Below are positions 13,401-26,736 of a DNA stretch of 64,000 nt, piece after piece. The stretch covers positions 1,178,001-1,242,000 of the forward strand of contig JAZARR010000159.1 in the NCBI GenBank assembly GCA_037389465.1, read 5' to 3'. The translations under genes were made by a program, and so were the position numbers. Positions within the stretch are counted from its first letter, which is position 1; the number at the start of each line of letters is the position of its first letter. The notes under the pieces are model-generated. The model was not told where the DNA came from. It searched no databases and saw nothing but the letters and a program-made list of their open reading frames with translations. Origin of the DNA: Baylisascaris procyonis. Lineage: Eukaryota > Nematoda > Chromadorea > Rhabditida > Ascarididae.

Positions 13401-16400
13401 AATGCCGATATATCCGATAGTGTAATTAATAACTGTGGTGGATATCAAACATTCCGAAAGCATACATGATGGTTTCCGCCCGATCGCGAGTTATTCATGC
13501 GTTTAAAAGCTCAGGTGGGCGCGTCATTAAAAGAGCACGAAGTGAATTTCTATAATTCATCTAGGAAAAGTTGTAAACAACAATTTTATTGCTCTTTTGT
13601 ATATTTTTCCACTTCAGGACGTTGAGATAAATAAGCAAATAATTAAATAAACGATGATAAATAACGCTATTGTTTCCTTTCGCATTATGTTGCAGTTTGA
13701 ACAAAGCACCTTATTGTGGCTTAAATCAGACTGCTGACGTTTTATGTTGTATTCAGATTCCCACATTAGTTATTGTGTTGATCCTCATGTCAAAGAGCGA
13801 TCCTGTAGTCGAATTTTATAACTTCTATTACGTTCAACAAGCGTTCTGAGCTACTTCTTAGTCTCACTATTGTTCGGAGATGCTAGTCGTAGTTTACAGG
13901 TAATGCTTTTACAAGGAGCGTTCACTCCGCTTGTAATAATGGGAATTTTTGCGTCGACGTTGAGTTCCGCTTCCGGCTGTCTTATTGGAGCACCTCGTGT
14001 TTTTCAGGTGAGCGATTGTAATGACCTCAAAAATATCCATCTTAATGTAATTTAAACTTTATCAGCGTTATTTTTAAACGCTTTGTATTGATGAGTGTGA
14101 CCAAGGGATTAGTATGCTTATAATTTATTTGCCAAGCCACATGAAACTATGAAGAAAATTCGAGAAGAAACTTGAAAAAGTAGTTTTCAAATATTAAAAC
14201 AGTTAGAATGTTTAAGCAAAGAACTTTGTTCTAAGAAAATTTCACTACAGCAATTTCGAGGACAAGATGTGTGGTCGTTATATGAGGAGGCGATGTCGAC
14301 TGATTAGATTTTAGGCACTCTGTGGTGATGGCATCTATCCATATTTGAAGTTCTTCAGCAAAGGTCATGGTTCTCATAACGAGCCTTATCGTGCCTATGT
14401 GCTTACATTTATTATTGCCTCCGTCATGATTTTTATCGGTGAGCTTCACAGTAAATAATCATTGGAGTGGAACCAAGTGATCGCATGCTCGCTGAACTCG
14501 TTTAGGGGTTTGAATTTGGGCCACTCTACTCCTTCATTGCTGGTATATCGTTCTTATGAAGTCCGTTACTGTTCTGTCGAAATTGCACACAGTGAACGAT
14601 GAAGATTGCAGGAAGACGTATATGGCATGAAAGTATCCTTATGTTTTTCCTCCATAGCTTCAACATTCCAATAGACTGCTTTAAGTGAATAAGGAAATAT
14701 AAGTCAGTGAAAACCGCATATACACATACTTATGCACAGAGAAGTTGTCACATCTAGCGATTTCTTAAAAGTTTAAAAAGACGCATGAACCCTCCTGTAT
14801 TTGTGCAACTTTCGGTCTCTTGTGTGCCCAATTTTGCTTCCATAAGAGACTTATTTTTGAGCTCTTACGAAAACTATGTTCAAATTATCTGTCGAAATTT
14901 GCTTCATATCATCAAAATAACTCTTCTTTTCAGGTGATTTGAATGTTATTTCGATCATCATAACAAACTTTTTCCTCGCGGCTTTTGCTATCACAAATTT
15001 CGCATGCTTTGATGCGACACAGGCCAATTCACCGGGTATGTTAGGTTGCGGCGATTGGTTTGCTACTATTTACTGCTATTTCTCATATGGAGTAGTTTAA
15101 TCATATGAAGTTGGAGATGTACATGAACAATCATATTTAATTATTGAGATTATGGTGGTTCATGGATTCCTAGCTAAGAAAACAGTCTAGGAGATCATTG
15201 AAAAACAGCAATGTACGAGATTGTCCTTACGTTAAACTCATCAAATTTCATGAATCTAGCTTCATCTGTTCCCGAATTGAAGCCACTGCACAGACAAATA
15301 AACAGACGCTTACCAAGCACAGTCGCGACGTCTCTATACGACGCTTTTGCCAAACAAACTTGCAATATTCCGCATAGTTTCCTCGCATTTTATGCTTAAT
15401 CTCAATTAGTGACCTCTGCAGTTTTCAGTTATAGCAGAAAGAAATGTGTTGGTGGTCAGTCTATTTAATGCATTGGTTAATCCATCCGCTATAGTCCTTA
15501 AGTGTTTAGGTTTTCGACCTGGGTTTCGCTTCTACAATAAATGGCTTTCGCTATTCGGTTCGGCGCTCTGCATATCGATAATGTTCGTGCTATCATGGGT
15601 CACTGCACTAATCACCTTCGGAATATTCGTTCTTTTGTTTATTTATATCCGGACCAACAAATCAGGTGATTCGTTACAAATAAGCCTGTGTCTTACGGTC
15701 ACAAAAAAAAAACTATAGGGGAGAGGATATCTGTTGCCACTAAGTTTGTTGTTTTTTATGCATCCGCACATTCCGCATTGAGCACCTACAGAGTCTGTTG
15801 CCCTCAAGCAGCACGTAGCTTACAACTTAGGCGAACTTGACGCTCATTCCTGGATGCTTTATATAACAGGAGCGGTGTTACATCTTTTTGCGACAGCAGT
15901 AGGATGAATACACGTTTGATTGATGCTACGTCGAACTAGTTCTGTAGGAAGAGCCAGAAGAAGCAAACACACGTCAGCAGCAACTTCAGGCCGATTGAGG
16001 GCTCAACAAGAGGACACAGGAAACAAATTATGAACTGGTTGGCCAGGTGAGTGCATTGTAAAAACGCGTAATTTGGCAGCTCCTAAGGCACGCTTCTCCC
16101 CTTGTAGTAAAATGCTCAGAACTTTGAAAGTAACGTTGAACGAAGCATTCTAATGATGTGCATAGGTTCTGGTCCCCTACCGATATTCTGAAGATTGCTC
16201 GGTTAAGATATCAATTGGGGATCGTCGACCCAAGCGAATAGTTATCGCAATGCGCTAATGGGGCTATTGAAGCTGTCGCAAATTGAGGAACACGTAAAAG
16301 TAAGTTTGCTTCGAAGCATTCAGCCATTTTTTTCCCCAATTTGAAAGGAAATGTTATTGGTTGAGTAGTTTTTCAGTGGAAATCGTATGTGATATAATAA

Positions 16401-19400
16401 TAACTTGTTTAATCATTTCATATACGTTGGAAAACAACGCATAGTTAAGTACATGTCGTAAAATATCTCAAAAAATTGGCTCAGAATGCCTTATCATTTC
16501 GGGCCTTCCGAGGTAATGTTCTCGTTTCATATCACTGAACTTGACGCTTTTTTCAGTGATTACACATCTTTTTTTTTTCAGTGATTTCAGTGATTGCTCA
16601 GTAATTTTACACATATCTGTTGAGGTTAGAAAGTCACATCTAGTATGGAAGCATCCAGTCAAGAAGGTAGAGGGGAGACGATTTCAAGAAAATAGAAAAG
16701 AATCATTCGAATATGTGGTACCGGATACTATGTGGTGATTTCCTCGAAGGTACGAGGATAGAAGATTGAACGATAATATGAGGAAATTATTAACAGGCAT
16801 AGTTGTGATTATTTAGGTTTGTATCCGCGATTCAGGCAAAGTGAAACGTTTAGCACAAGTGGCGACCATTTGATAACAAGTGTTGGTGATATTCTTGGCC
16901 TTTTGAAGGATACAGGTAGAAGAGACGGGAAGTGATATAGGTAGGAAGGCTTGTCTCCTTTTATACAAAAAGCAAACTTTCACTTTAGAATTGGAGAAAT
17001 TGTTGATTTCAGTTACCAGAATGACGCGTAAAGGGGATTTATTAAATGAAAGTAGCTGGACTAATGTTTTCAGAACTACCGACCCCAACTGTTGGTGCTT
17101 ACTGGAAACCCATCAGCAAGGCAAGATCTGGTCGATTTCGCATATGGAATCAGTAAGGGTCAGAACCTAATGATTTGTGGACATGTCGTTCCGGTATGTA
17201 TTATCTGCGTTTTTTCTTGTTTTTTGTGCTGTCATTCGGAGGATTCTTATTTGACACATTAACATTTTACAGTATCCTCCATCTGTGGCAGCAACGGCAT
17301 GTATTAAAAAACTGAACGTCGACTTCACTCAATGGCTCAATGAACATCGCATTAAGGCGTTCTACTGTGCAGTCGCAAACAGGTACTGCACTGGTTTCTT
17401 AAAATTTTCCATCCGTTGGCATTTTAATACGATCAAAAAAGACCTTTAAGGATCTCAATAACTGCATCGTTGATGATATTTTTCAGCTTTTCTTAGATGA
17501 TTATGCATATTATGTGCACAGTGTAAATCTGTCAAAATTAGAATGCAAATCCCTGACCGGTTTCGCATGAGTGGTCTGTTCCAAAAACGACATATCGGTG
17601 CACTCCATCGTATTCACGGAAGTTGGCATAAACTCTGTCGGCATTGCTATAAAATATTACTTCCGAAACTCCCGAATGCCGAGCCTATACGAGGCATTGC
17701 CCACATTGACCAGTAGAATGTTTGAATGCATCGTATTTCACTGCAGCAAGGCATTGAATTATTGATTCTCAGCAATTCACTCGAATTAAAATACGCGTGT
17801 TTCTAAATGTTGATCTGTTGAGAAGAACGGTGCTAGTGCCTTAAAGGAGAAGCCTGGGCAGTAGGAGTTCGAAAACCACTTGATTGTTTGATTCTGGTCA
17901 TTTTTCCAAATGCAGATCACTTCGAAGCGGCGTGCAGTCACTGCTTCAGACGGTTGGGCTCGGTAAGATGCAGCCAAACATCCTTCTTATGGGATTCAAA
18001 ATGGCATGGCTCAATAAATGCCTCTCAGACATGGATGAATTGAAAGACTATATCGGTGTTATCAGGTGACCATTTGTCGGCTTCTTTTTCTTCGGTTGCT
18101 CCGCGTAGCTGCGATGCTGTCCATGTCGTCAAATAGAGCCTCTCCTATTCAAAACGGAAAACTATCATCAAAACTAAAAGTATACTTCACAGCTATGTTT
18201 CTTTATAAATAGTTAATTTTCTTGCCAAATGACAGGAAAGTATTTCATTGTTATATCACAATCGAAATTCCAATGGTTTTGCAAAAAACTTCTGCAAAAT
18301 TTTTGTGAAAGCTGTTTGTATAATTTTCATAGATTGATGTGACAAAGGATGAATGAGTCAGTTAAATTTTTATTCAGATCAGTATTGCAGAGATGCATTC
18401 GAATCGAATATGAGTCTGTGCATCTTCCGTAACAAGAACGATGGTTTTGATCAAAGCGTTAACTTGCAATCTCCGGATGATTATCTATTCTTGCAACTGC
18501 CAGATTTGGTATATTATATTCTCCAAAACTACTTTTAAGAAGGGAACAAACAACCACTATGCCCATATAGAAAACATATTGCGGAAAAATTTTTTTTTGG
18601 CTATTATTTCATGAAATCTGCCTTACAAAAATCCCTTCAAAGCGTTTTTCTAAATGTGCTTTCTGTAAATTTCCTTGTGAAAGCGCACTATGGCAAAGCG
18701 ATAATCTGTACATGTTTATATATGCCTGTGCGTCCTTGCAGTAATCTTAAATCTAGATTAAAGAAAATTATGAAATTTGATGGCCGTGCTATGCAACGTA
18801 AGATAACCTCTTACATCATTTTTCACATCCATTTACCAAATTTTGAAAGAATTATAAACATACAAAGTTGACAAGAAGTTTACGCACATTTTATACCTGC
18901 TGAGTTACACCAAGAATGGACTTATTTGTGCAGGCAGCCAGGTAAATTATTATGATAAAAGGTGATTTTACATATTTATCACTTATCTATAATTTAGGAA
19001 ACTGGTTGGTCAAGTGTACATAAATATTGGGTCTCGTCAGATTTAGGAGCAGTTTTTTGGAATGAATCTTATGATAGAGGCGAACGTTGCTTCTCATCCA
19101 AAACGTTAGCCAAAGGTATATTGAGAAGCGGATCACTTAAGTACTAGTAATAGCAGCGATGGACCAACATTTCTGTTTTATTCAGATGTTGTCTGATTCA
19201 AAATCGTCGCTCTCGGATGACTTCAGTCGAGGTGAGCCGCACAAGGCGAAAAGGCCAACAACGCCAACAAATGCCTCTAAACGTTTGTTCCTTTTCTTGT
19301 CTTTCAAAAATTCAGATTCATGTTTATCGAATATTTCGTTGCATAGAACAGCAAGTCAGCATTCTTCGTTTTCCTGCGTCATCTTTGGTACCTCTTCTCT

Positions 19401-22400
19401 CCGGAAATTTTGTAGTAGCATATTGCAAATTGGGCTGAGTGTTTATAACGAAATTAATTGCTTAAAATCTAGTGTTGTAAGAACATGTGATCGCTTGACC
19501 ACCCTTTTTTGGTGGGTGTGTGTGTAGTGTGTATGTGTGTGATGATGTGTAAAGGTGGTCAACAATTAGATTATAAATGATAGTTTAGGTTTGTCCCCCA
19601 AAGATTCGTGGACAAACAATAGAAATGAATAAAACAAAGGAAAATTACTGGTTAGCAAATTGGCATACGTTACTGTTGCTGTTCTCGATTGAACTGCGGC
19701 TCGCTTCTCAGTGTCTGCTTTAGTCAGTTCCGAGTTGACGCGTGGCGTTCCTGATCCACCGTCGCTTTGTCCCTTTTGCTGTTTTGATCTTCCTAGTTCC
19801 TCACAGCGTTACTCTTGAATCTCTATAGAAAAGTGAAATGTACAGTAATAATTCATCGATACGATATCATCTTCTAATGTGATTCGCAAAGTTTCGTTGT
19901 GAAGGCTACTGAAGGGGCTCAACAGTTCGAACGTATTCGAGTGCACCTTTGCGCTAATTAGCTCAAGATTATGCCAACCTCCATTATATCGTAGTTGACA
20001 GTTACATAAGCCGCATGTTCCTTAGTGGTCAGTATCAACGCAAATCAAGTGGTCGGTATTTTCCAATTAGGAGCATTTATTCCATTAGCACACGTCATAA
20101 TATTAAAAGTTTTCAGTGTTCTCACGTGCATCGAAACCGTCCGAAAATTTTTCACACGTTTTCCCTATGACACAACTTCCGGTGCAATTTTCTACTAATT
20201 CAAGAAATCCAAGCACATCAAGTGGACCATTCATGAAGGATCCAAGTCTCAAGTAATATTGCTTAATTATTATATTTTTCCGTAATCGATTGCTTTCGCT
20301 CTGCTTTTGTCAGTTATTCGCGAATCTTTTTTACATTTATAACATCAGACAAGCTGTCTTCTCTCGAGTTCAGACAAGGACCACATTAAATTTTTAATAT
20401 TTCTTATTCCAGTGAACTCTCAGTTAATTGCGATTTACCATTCAGGAGACAAAAGAGGACGACGACAAAGTTTACAACGAAAATCAAAGATGGTGTGATT
20501 GATGTTTGGTGGCTTTATGATGATGGAGGTCTTACTTTGCTTATCCCTTATTTGCTTTCTTGCCAAGCCAGCTACTTGCAGGTAAGCTTTTTGAACACTC
20601 ACCTTTATTATCGATAGGTTGAGTGCTGTTAATACGTACGCCGTAAAGAGACTATAGTTTATCTGGATAATTTTAAAGCAATTAAGGCAGTTTTTAATCG
20701 GAAATTAGCGTTGAAAATGTAATGATGGGTCTCAATTCTCATTATGAAAGAAAACCTTTCGAAGGGGAAAATATGGAAAGGAGCCAGAAAAAACAACGTG
20801 TACAAATCGCACGATAAAATAGCTAGCATAAATGCATTATAAGTTATCTGCGAGGAGTTATCTCTACCTTCGATAGATAAACACTGCCTGAGGAGTGTTT
20901 CATATGGAATACAAGAAAAAAACAGCAGACTATTAAAAAATATCGAATTAAAAGGAAGCTTAATTTTTAGGGCTCAAAACTGAGGTTCTTCACTATCTCA
21001 CGTAATCCGATGAATGTTAACGAGGAGCATCAGAAGATGGAACAACTACTGAAGAAGTTTCGCATCGATTTCAGTCAAGTGACCGTACTATGCGATGAGG
21101 TGGAGCAAGAACTCTATCAAGAAACGTTAGCGCCCACTCTTGAATCATAGCAACTTGTGTTTCATCCAGTATCTCAAATAGTATTAATATGAAGAGTGCA
21201 ACTCTTCGTTTATCGCCTATATTTAAAGAATAAATCGTCGGATGTGATGATCCCTTAAAAATAAAGGACAGGTTCCTAAAAACATCTTTGCTCATTACGT
21301 CAAATGACGTTGCTCTAAATAAAACAACTTGCTGGTTGTACACTATGCTGCTTACTAAATGTCTGAAGTTGAAAAGTAAGCATTCATATTTCGTCGCCTT
21401 TCTTCTTTTTTTTTTGTTTTTTTTTGCACAGGTAATAGATTTTTTGATACGATATGTTCGGAAGTTGAAATGTTTCGATCAGTAATTCTCACTCTTGACG
21501 TACCACGTGAGATTAAAAAGAAAACGCTCGATTACATAACTGTTGCAGATAGCGACAATGTTTTTATAGATTCTTACTGAGAATGTCAAATTAGTAACGT
21601 TGCCAAAAATTTCAGAACTTCAAATTTATTATTCTAAAATAGCAATTCTTGCAGGATCTGATAACAACAGCTAAATTAGGTAACAGATATAATGAAATGA
21701 TTGCTTTTACTGACAAGCTACGACGACATCCTTGCTTTTGTGACGCAATTAAAAATGTGAAAATCTCGTAACTTTTGGCTCGCTTTCAGTAATGGATTTG
21801 AAATTTGATCAAGGGAGATCGATTGAAATAAATGATTCCATTCAAGCGATCAGAGGTGTTGCAACTCTTGCAACGTTTTAGAATCTGAACTTTCGTTGCA
21901 TTGCTGCAACAGCGGTGAAGTTTTTTTTTGCTGACCCAATTATAGATGAGTTGACCCGTTCGCTGAGTTGAACGGCATCACACTCTTAGAATACCTTTTA
22001 GAGGTGTTTGTGTGTACTAATTTCAATGCATACTGAAGTGTTTTGCAAGCAAAAAAAAAAACTCGCTATGACCTATCGTGTAACGCACTTCCGGTTCTTT
22101 TTTTTTTCAGAGAGGATGAATATAACGAAATGCTGAAAGTGATTACATCAAAAGAAGGCATTGTTTCGAAGCAGTTACTGGTTTCGAGTGAAATGAGAAC
22201 GCGAAAACTTTTGCGCTCTCGTGAGCTGCTCCTTGAATATTCATCGCTATCGTCACTCGTCGTTGTGTATGTCCATTTTTCGTTCTTCATTTGCATTGTC
22301 AACAATTTTATCAGTTAGTAACGATGCCGATCTCGGAAAACACTTAGTGAAAGAATTTGTTGAGATCGCCACCACAATTAAGAGATCGTAGATGTCGACT

Positions 22401-22958
22401 TTTGGAAAGGATTCTTACCATTGTTTCATTTTTCTAAAGGTTCCCTATCTGTGTTAAACAATGGTTTATGTACATCAACGGGTAGATGCACAAAAGTTGG
22501 TGCAGGCTGACGGCTGTGTATTGCAAAAGATGGCCTTTGTACAAGTGGTGAAGAGAAAGTAAAATGAGCTATTCGGTTTGGGTTTTTTAATGCGAAAGTG
22601 AAATTTATGGCCGATTAGTTGTTTTAAAAAAATGAACGTTGGTAGTTCTAGTTCTGTTCCTAGTTTTTCTAATCGAAGTGAAAATCATTTTGTCTCTACT
22701 TGTCCAGTCTGCTTTAAATGCTGCTAGCTATGAAAATCCTGTACAGGTAAGGCAAGCGTCGTTCGCATATTTGTTGAGTTCTTTTTTTGGAACTTCTAGA
22801 ATATTTTTGAAACTGCTTGCAGTACACTACCTGTGGCTCATAAGGAACTCGTCGCCAGTCCACTCTATTTGCTGTGGTTGGAACTGCTCAGCAGGGATCT
22901 GCCGCCGACGCTTCTTGTGAGGGGCAATCAGACATCCGTCTTGACTTTCTACTCTTAA
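1482..22958 (+). CDS. nkcc-1: Na-K-Cl cotransporter, SLC12 family (NKCC type), 25 exons
   Basis: Exons: 1482-1563, 1897-1951, 5245-5362, 6915-7080, 8672-8784, 9191-9371, 9984-10151, 12243-12425, 12709-12780, 13161-13246, 13900-14007, 14315-14438, 14934-15035, 15510-15665, 16208-16299, 17074-17193, 17273-17382, 17916-18065, 18391-18508, 19186-19231, 20117-20252, 20446-20581, 20971-21125, 22111-22266, 22823-22958. Phases agree at every junction and the sum is 3069 bases (1022 residues), a normal length for the family. The order is a hydrophilic N-terminus, 12 membrane segments (about residues 110-570) and a cytosolic C-terminal domain. Diagnostic motifs are [70 protein letters not shown] and the C-terminus [11 protein letters not shown]. 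The LTFYS ending separates NKCC/NCC from KCC members. NKCCs carry Na+, K+ and Cl- together across the plasma membrane. The first two exons and the 21125/22111 junction are the weakest parts. The symbol is by homology. Confidence 0.93.
1952..5244. other. NKCC intron 2 (3.3 kb)
   Basis: This is the longest intron of the gene. It holds the large palindrome described separately and a GC-rich short palindromic patch near 3984-4013 (CCCGGGG and CCCCGGGG). I see nothing else coding that I can support. Confidence 0.5.
4440..5000. repeat. Large imperfect inverted repeat (foldback or MITE-like element)
   Basis: The plus strand at about 4440-4650 and the reverse complement of about 4795-5000 carry the same order of words. 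Both have TGATGAAC followed by a GC-rich stretch, then CTCCATTTGCACGCATCGA, then TTGTATGG and GCGTGTTTCAAAC or GCGCGTTTCAAAC, then GTCCG. The arms are about 200 bases with a spacer of about 150 bases, and are clearly diverged. Transcribed as part of the intron, this would fold into a long hairpin. It resembles a non-autonomous foldback DNA transposon, but I see no terminal transposase signature and cannot fix target-site duplications. Confidence 0.65.
7081..8671. other. NKCC intron 4, with an open minus-strand frame
   Basis: This intron carries a 141-codon open frame on the minus strand (8406-7981) with a hydrophobic start and a charged Lys/Arg/Glu-rich end. I recognise no family, and there are no splice partners that I can support. 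A chance frame is the simplest reading. Confidence 0.25.
8971..9002. repeat. Short tandem duplication (two 16-base units)
   Basis: ATGTATGCACGTATCT is followed directly by ATGTATGCACGTATGT, so 15 of 16 bases match. It lies in NKCC intron 5. Confidence 0.7.
16208..22958 (+). other. NKCC exons 15-25: cytosolic C-terminal domain
   Basis: The SLC12 C-terminal domain starts in exon 15 ([20 protein letters not shown]) and runs to the stop at 22956-22958. Recognisable blocks are [35 protein letters not shown], the [19 protein letters not shown] block in exon 22, [15 protein letters not shown] in exon 23 and [23 protein letters not shown] at the end. Exons 20 and 21 (19186-19231, 20117-20252) are Ser/Thr-rich and match the poorly conserved linker of the family. 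The donor used at 21125 (AAAC|GTTAGC) is weak, so a short exon may be missing between 21125 and 22111. Confidence 0.88.
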
Positions 22959-25900
22959 CACATCCTTCCTGCTTTACAAATGAAATCTGTACAGACTGCA
23001 TTGTTACTGTTGCTTTTATATCTTGTTGGTCCGTGTCATTTAAGGAAAAGGAAGCCAAGGAACAACTGCTTTCGTGTTGTCGCAGAACGAGGCCGATGTG
23101 GATTACTCATGTAATGAGACAGGATTGTTTGTATCAATGATCTATTCATTTACAGTGGACGTGAGATGTAAATGAAAGGAGCTCTAGGAAGAGTATTTTG
23201 TTTGAACACGCTGGTCGACTGATAAATGCAAGGCATTGTTTCATTCGTTCTCTTCTTTTCATTTCCTTCAAGTTAAAAAGAAGAAGCAACAGCAAAAACT
23301 TTCCTTGATAAACTTGCCAATTACCCTTTATCCAAAAATGAGCAAGTCTTCTTTTGAAATATGTTTTTGTTTTCATATGCTCCATTTTTAGGAGACCAGC
23401 ATGTTTCTCGCTGTCCTCGTATGTATGCTCAAATAGCACGAAAACTTTCTTTCCATTACAAAGATTCTTAAATGAAACGATATTATTTTACAATAAGATC
23501 AGCTTAGCAATTCTCAAATATTGTGCCATTCTCTGTGCCATTTCTCTTTTCATTGTTTGCTCTCTCATATTTCCCTCATATTAATCTATCTATATAAATA
23601 ACGATTCATTCGTGAAAACAACCATTTGCAATAGCAGTTATTATTTATTAATCATCAACTATAAACTATCAGAGTGTAATTAAGAAGGCATTTTCAAAAG
23701 CGATTTCTCTGCACCTTCGGTTGAATCGTTTCACAGTTTCTGCAACTCGAACCTGCAGCTTCAACAAGGGCTCGGACCAGTTTATTTCCAACTGCTATTG
23801 TTCATTAGCTGTGACATGTTCAGCGTGCTACATTCTGGAGCTTTATTGCTGAATATCTACCCACTAGAAAATAACCTAATTTCTCTAGTGAACAGTTTGA
23901 CCTCCTATACGGGACAGTTCAACAATGCAGATATTGACTTGCCTCTGTAAATGATACAGACACTGTCGAAATGGCTTCTTTATATCGATTCTCGACCGGA
24001 AGAACACGTAAGGTCAAGATTACAGATTCATATTCGAGCAAGATTTCTTCCAGAAGTGATGTTCCACAGAGTATTATAACTGGTTCTTTGTTTTTCCTTC
24101 CCTGAATAAATGACCTATCTAAGTGCATTCATGTTCCTGTAGTACTGACGATATCAAGTTCTTTACTGAGTATTCGTGTGCTGATGACCATAAACACCTA
24201 CTTTGGCATGCATTAAATTGCCTGTGAATGGTGGTCAAAATGTCAAGTGGAAATACCTATTCAAATATCGTCACAGTTGTTTTATGCATCACACTGGCTA
24301 CTCTACAGATAATCGAGCAATCCATCATTGACCTTCTCAAATAGGTTTTAGCGACTATAAGCGCTAACAACTTAAGTTTCATGATTGATCCCCCTCTCAG
24401 CTTTAAATCTCACACATGGAAGATTGGTCCAGAGATCTGGCAACCTAAATTAAGCAGCCACTGTTCTAGCACTGAAAGGTACTTAATTCTTTCTACAAGT
24501 TGCTTTGAAACAGGAATTACTAACCTATGACCTGTGAGTACACTTCAGCCGACCCGTAGCTCCACAGCGGAATCTTTAAGACTCGGAACTGCAAGTGCTC
24601 AATCGGCTTTCGAGCTCTTTAACCTCGTTTCATTTATGCGTTACGGAACATGATTCTTGATTCTGTACCTTTCTATTTCCTCATCAACGCTTTACCATAT
24701 GCGATTCTAAGTCGCAATGCTATCTGCTAAAGTTCCGTTGACCAATATTCGTACTAGCTCAACAATCATTGTGGATGTTGCTAGTGCACTACGCATATGA
24801 TCCCCACTCCGCCGCTTCAATATTTCTTCATTTTTATGAGTTGCTTCCTTGTTGGAATGTGGTTACGATTTTTCATTTTGTATTTATATATCTCGTTCTC
24901 ATTATATCAGATGAAACTGCACAGCCACATGTGAATGTAGGTTTAGTTCTATGTACAGTTAAAAATGCTCTTCTCAGGTCGTTATTCCGTCCTTTTTATT
25001 TATCTTGTCGTATTCTATCCTATAACAGTTTTATACAATAAACAATGGAAGAGTTTATGTCGAACAACACAGATTAACGATGAAAAAAAGCGTCGAAAAT
25101 ATTGTCCAAGAATGGGTTAAAACCGATAAGAGTCACCTACCCATTGACGAAGGAGATAAATTAAATGGAGACATTTTTTAACTACGACAGACCAAAAAAA
25201 AAAAACGCCTCTAATTCATAGATGCCGAAGTGGGATGCGACGGAGGACGCGTTAAAGCCCTTAAAGATTACCCACGTATAGACGAATAAATTGGTGCGAA
25301 ACAGCTTTCATACATAACAGACCACAAAGACATCCATCCTCGTAGAATGGTAATGGAGCAATGAACACCTTTAGAGGTATTAAATAAAGCACCATCCTCT
25401 CCCGATTCATCGCTTAGGAACGTGCCCTTCTTTTTTTTTTTCTCTCAAGTAAGCCTCGTTATTTGATAAAATCTGCCTGTTATTATTTACCCTCTTATGA
25501 AGCCGCTATATTTGCGCAAAAATTGCAGTCTCAAAACGATATGCCATTGTCCTATACCGTACCTTAATTTGGCGCTGTTGTGCACGGTGACAGTTTACGC
25601 GATATGTACAAATGCGTAATTGTTTGGTTTTTTTTTTTCCATTATAAGGAGGAGAGGGGGGGGAAGGGGGTGGATGATGGGATAGCTTTGCGAGGTGTTT
25701 AGTGAAGGGAGGGGGAATGAAGTGTTACGTGGCCGATATCAGGTAAAGGTAGATGCAACACCTATTGCAACATGAACTGCTTTGTTTTTAGGTTCCGTTA
25801 TTGGGTTGTTCGCATTTGCAACACGCTTCTTCAGGTGAATCACTGGACCTAAGAAACGTTGTCGACTTGGTATTCTATGATATGTATTTGCTGCCTATTC

Positions 25901-26733
25901 TTCATCTTTCTTTTACCATTTCCTTCTGTACATAATCCTTGTTTATGATTGTTGTGCAGACGATATGCAATTCACAGTTTTTTCTCATTATTCAAATGTC
26001 GCCAAAAACTTTATTTTCTTCTGTTGATTTTCCTACGAAGATGCTTTTGATTCTGTCCTCTTCGCAAGATGCATAAATTTGCACTGTCAGTATGCAGGTT
26101 CCTTTACTTTCACTTGGATCATTTTTGTATCAAGTCTTGTTTGCTCTGGTCTAAACAGTACGTAATACCAACAGCAAAAAAAAAAAAGAAAAAAAAATCG
26201 GCAGGTTTAAAAACAGGTGGAGATTTTGCAGATATCATTTGTGACCAAAACTTTGTCCATATTATTGTATAATATTCGCTTGTTGCCCATAAGGCGTTGC
26301 GCTTTGTGAGGATTTGGTTTTGCAGTCAGAATACCGGTTTTGAAGCATTTCTACGTGGATAGTGAAACCGTGCACTCTTTGTTTGACGCTCACTGTGTCA
26401 GAACCCTGAAAATAGTTGCATCTGTTTTTTCCCACCTTTTCTCCCACCTAAAAATCATCTTCCGCTCAACTATATACTCAAACGATACTTCCTGGTTTTT
26501 GCCTTTCAAAAAATATGCGGTCCTAGGATTAGCCTCTTTTGTCTGTTGTCTTGGTGCTTGTGTTGTTGTATTGTTTTATCGGGTTTGCTGAATCTGAGGG
26601 ATCGTTGCTTTTTGCAGTTATGCGCGTATAGAACTCTATAAAGTACTCTGCATGTGTTTGTGATAACCGTGATATAGCGAGCACAATGGGAGTGTGGTTG
26701 ATTTTTAGTGAATGTATTTTCAGGCCATCAGAA
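22959..26733. other. Intergenic region between NKCC and methionine aminopeptidase
   Basis: About 3.8 kb without a gene I can support. It contains poly-A and poly-T runs (for example near 26174-26200), a G-rich patch near 25650-25680, and AATAAA hexamers at about 24109 and 25038 that are too distant to assign to NKCC with confidence. A pyrimidine-rich acceptor TTTTCAG ends at 26723, ten bases before the MetAP start. The gap is too long for a nematode operon of the usual spacing. Confidence 0.4.
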
Positions 26734-26736
26734 ATG
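26717..26736 (+). promoter_or_regulatory. Splice acceptor ten bases before the MetAP start, possible SL trans-splice site
   Basis: TATTTTCAG ends at 26723 and the ATG is at 26734. No upstream coding exon is recognised. A strong acceptor this close to the start is typical of nematode genes that receive a spliced leader, though a cis-spliced 5' untranslated exon is also possible. Confidence 0.45.

Larger units (their letters stand above)
6915..15665 (+). other. NKCC exons 4-14: transmembrane transport core
   Basis: These eleven exons code for the amino-acid-permease fold of the transporter. Exon 4 gives TM1 ([20 protein letters not shown], then GGQAG). Exon 5 gives TM2 with [17 protein letters not shown]. 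Exon 6 has [20 protein letters not shown]. Exon 8 holds the TM6 signature with [20 protein letters not shown]. Exon 10 holds an extracellular loop with cysteines ([19 protein letters not shown]). Exons 11-14 cover the last helices up to YIRTNKSD. Every boundary has an AG acceptor and a GT donor, and phase is kept. Confidence 0.92.

Noticed and set aside
15789..15870. Open segment coding [20 protein letters not shown] in the NKCC intron before exon 15
   Set aside because: Exon 14 joins exon 15 at 16208 in phase to give the conserved DINWGSST block, leaving no room for it.
21652..21851. Two exon-like segments between NKCC exons 23 and 24
   Set aside because: Phases cannot be reconciled with 22111 without weak donors. 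They are kept as an open question in the findings rather than as exons.
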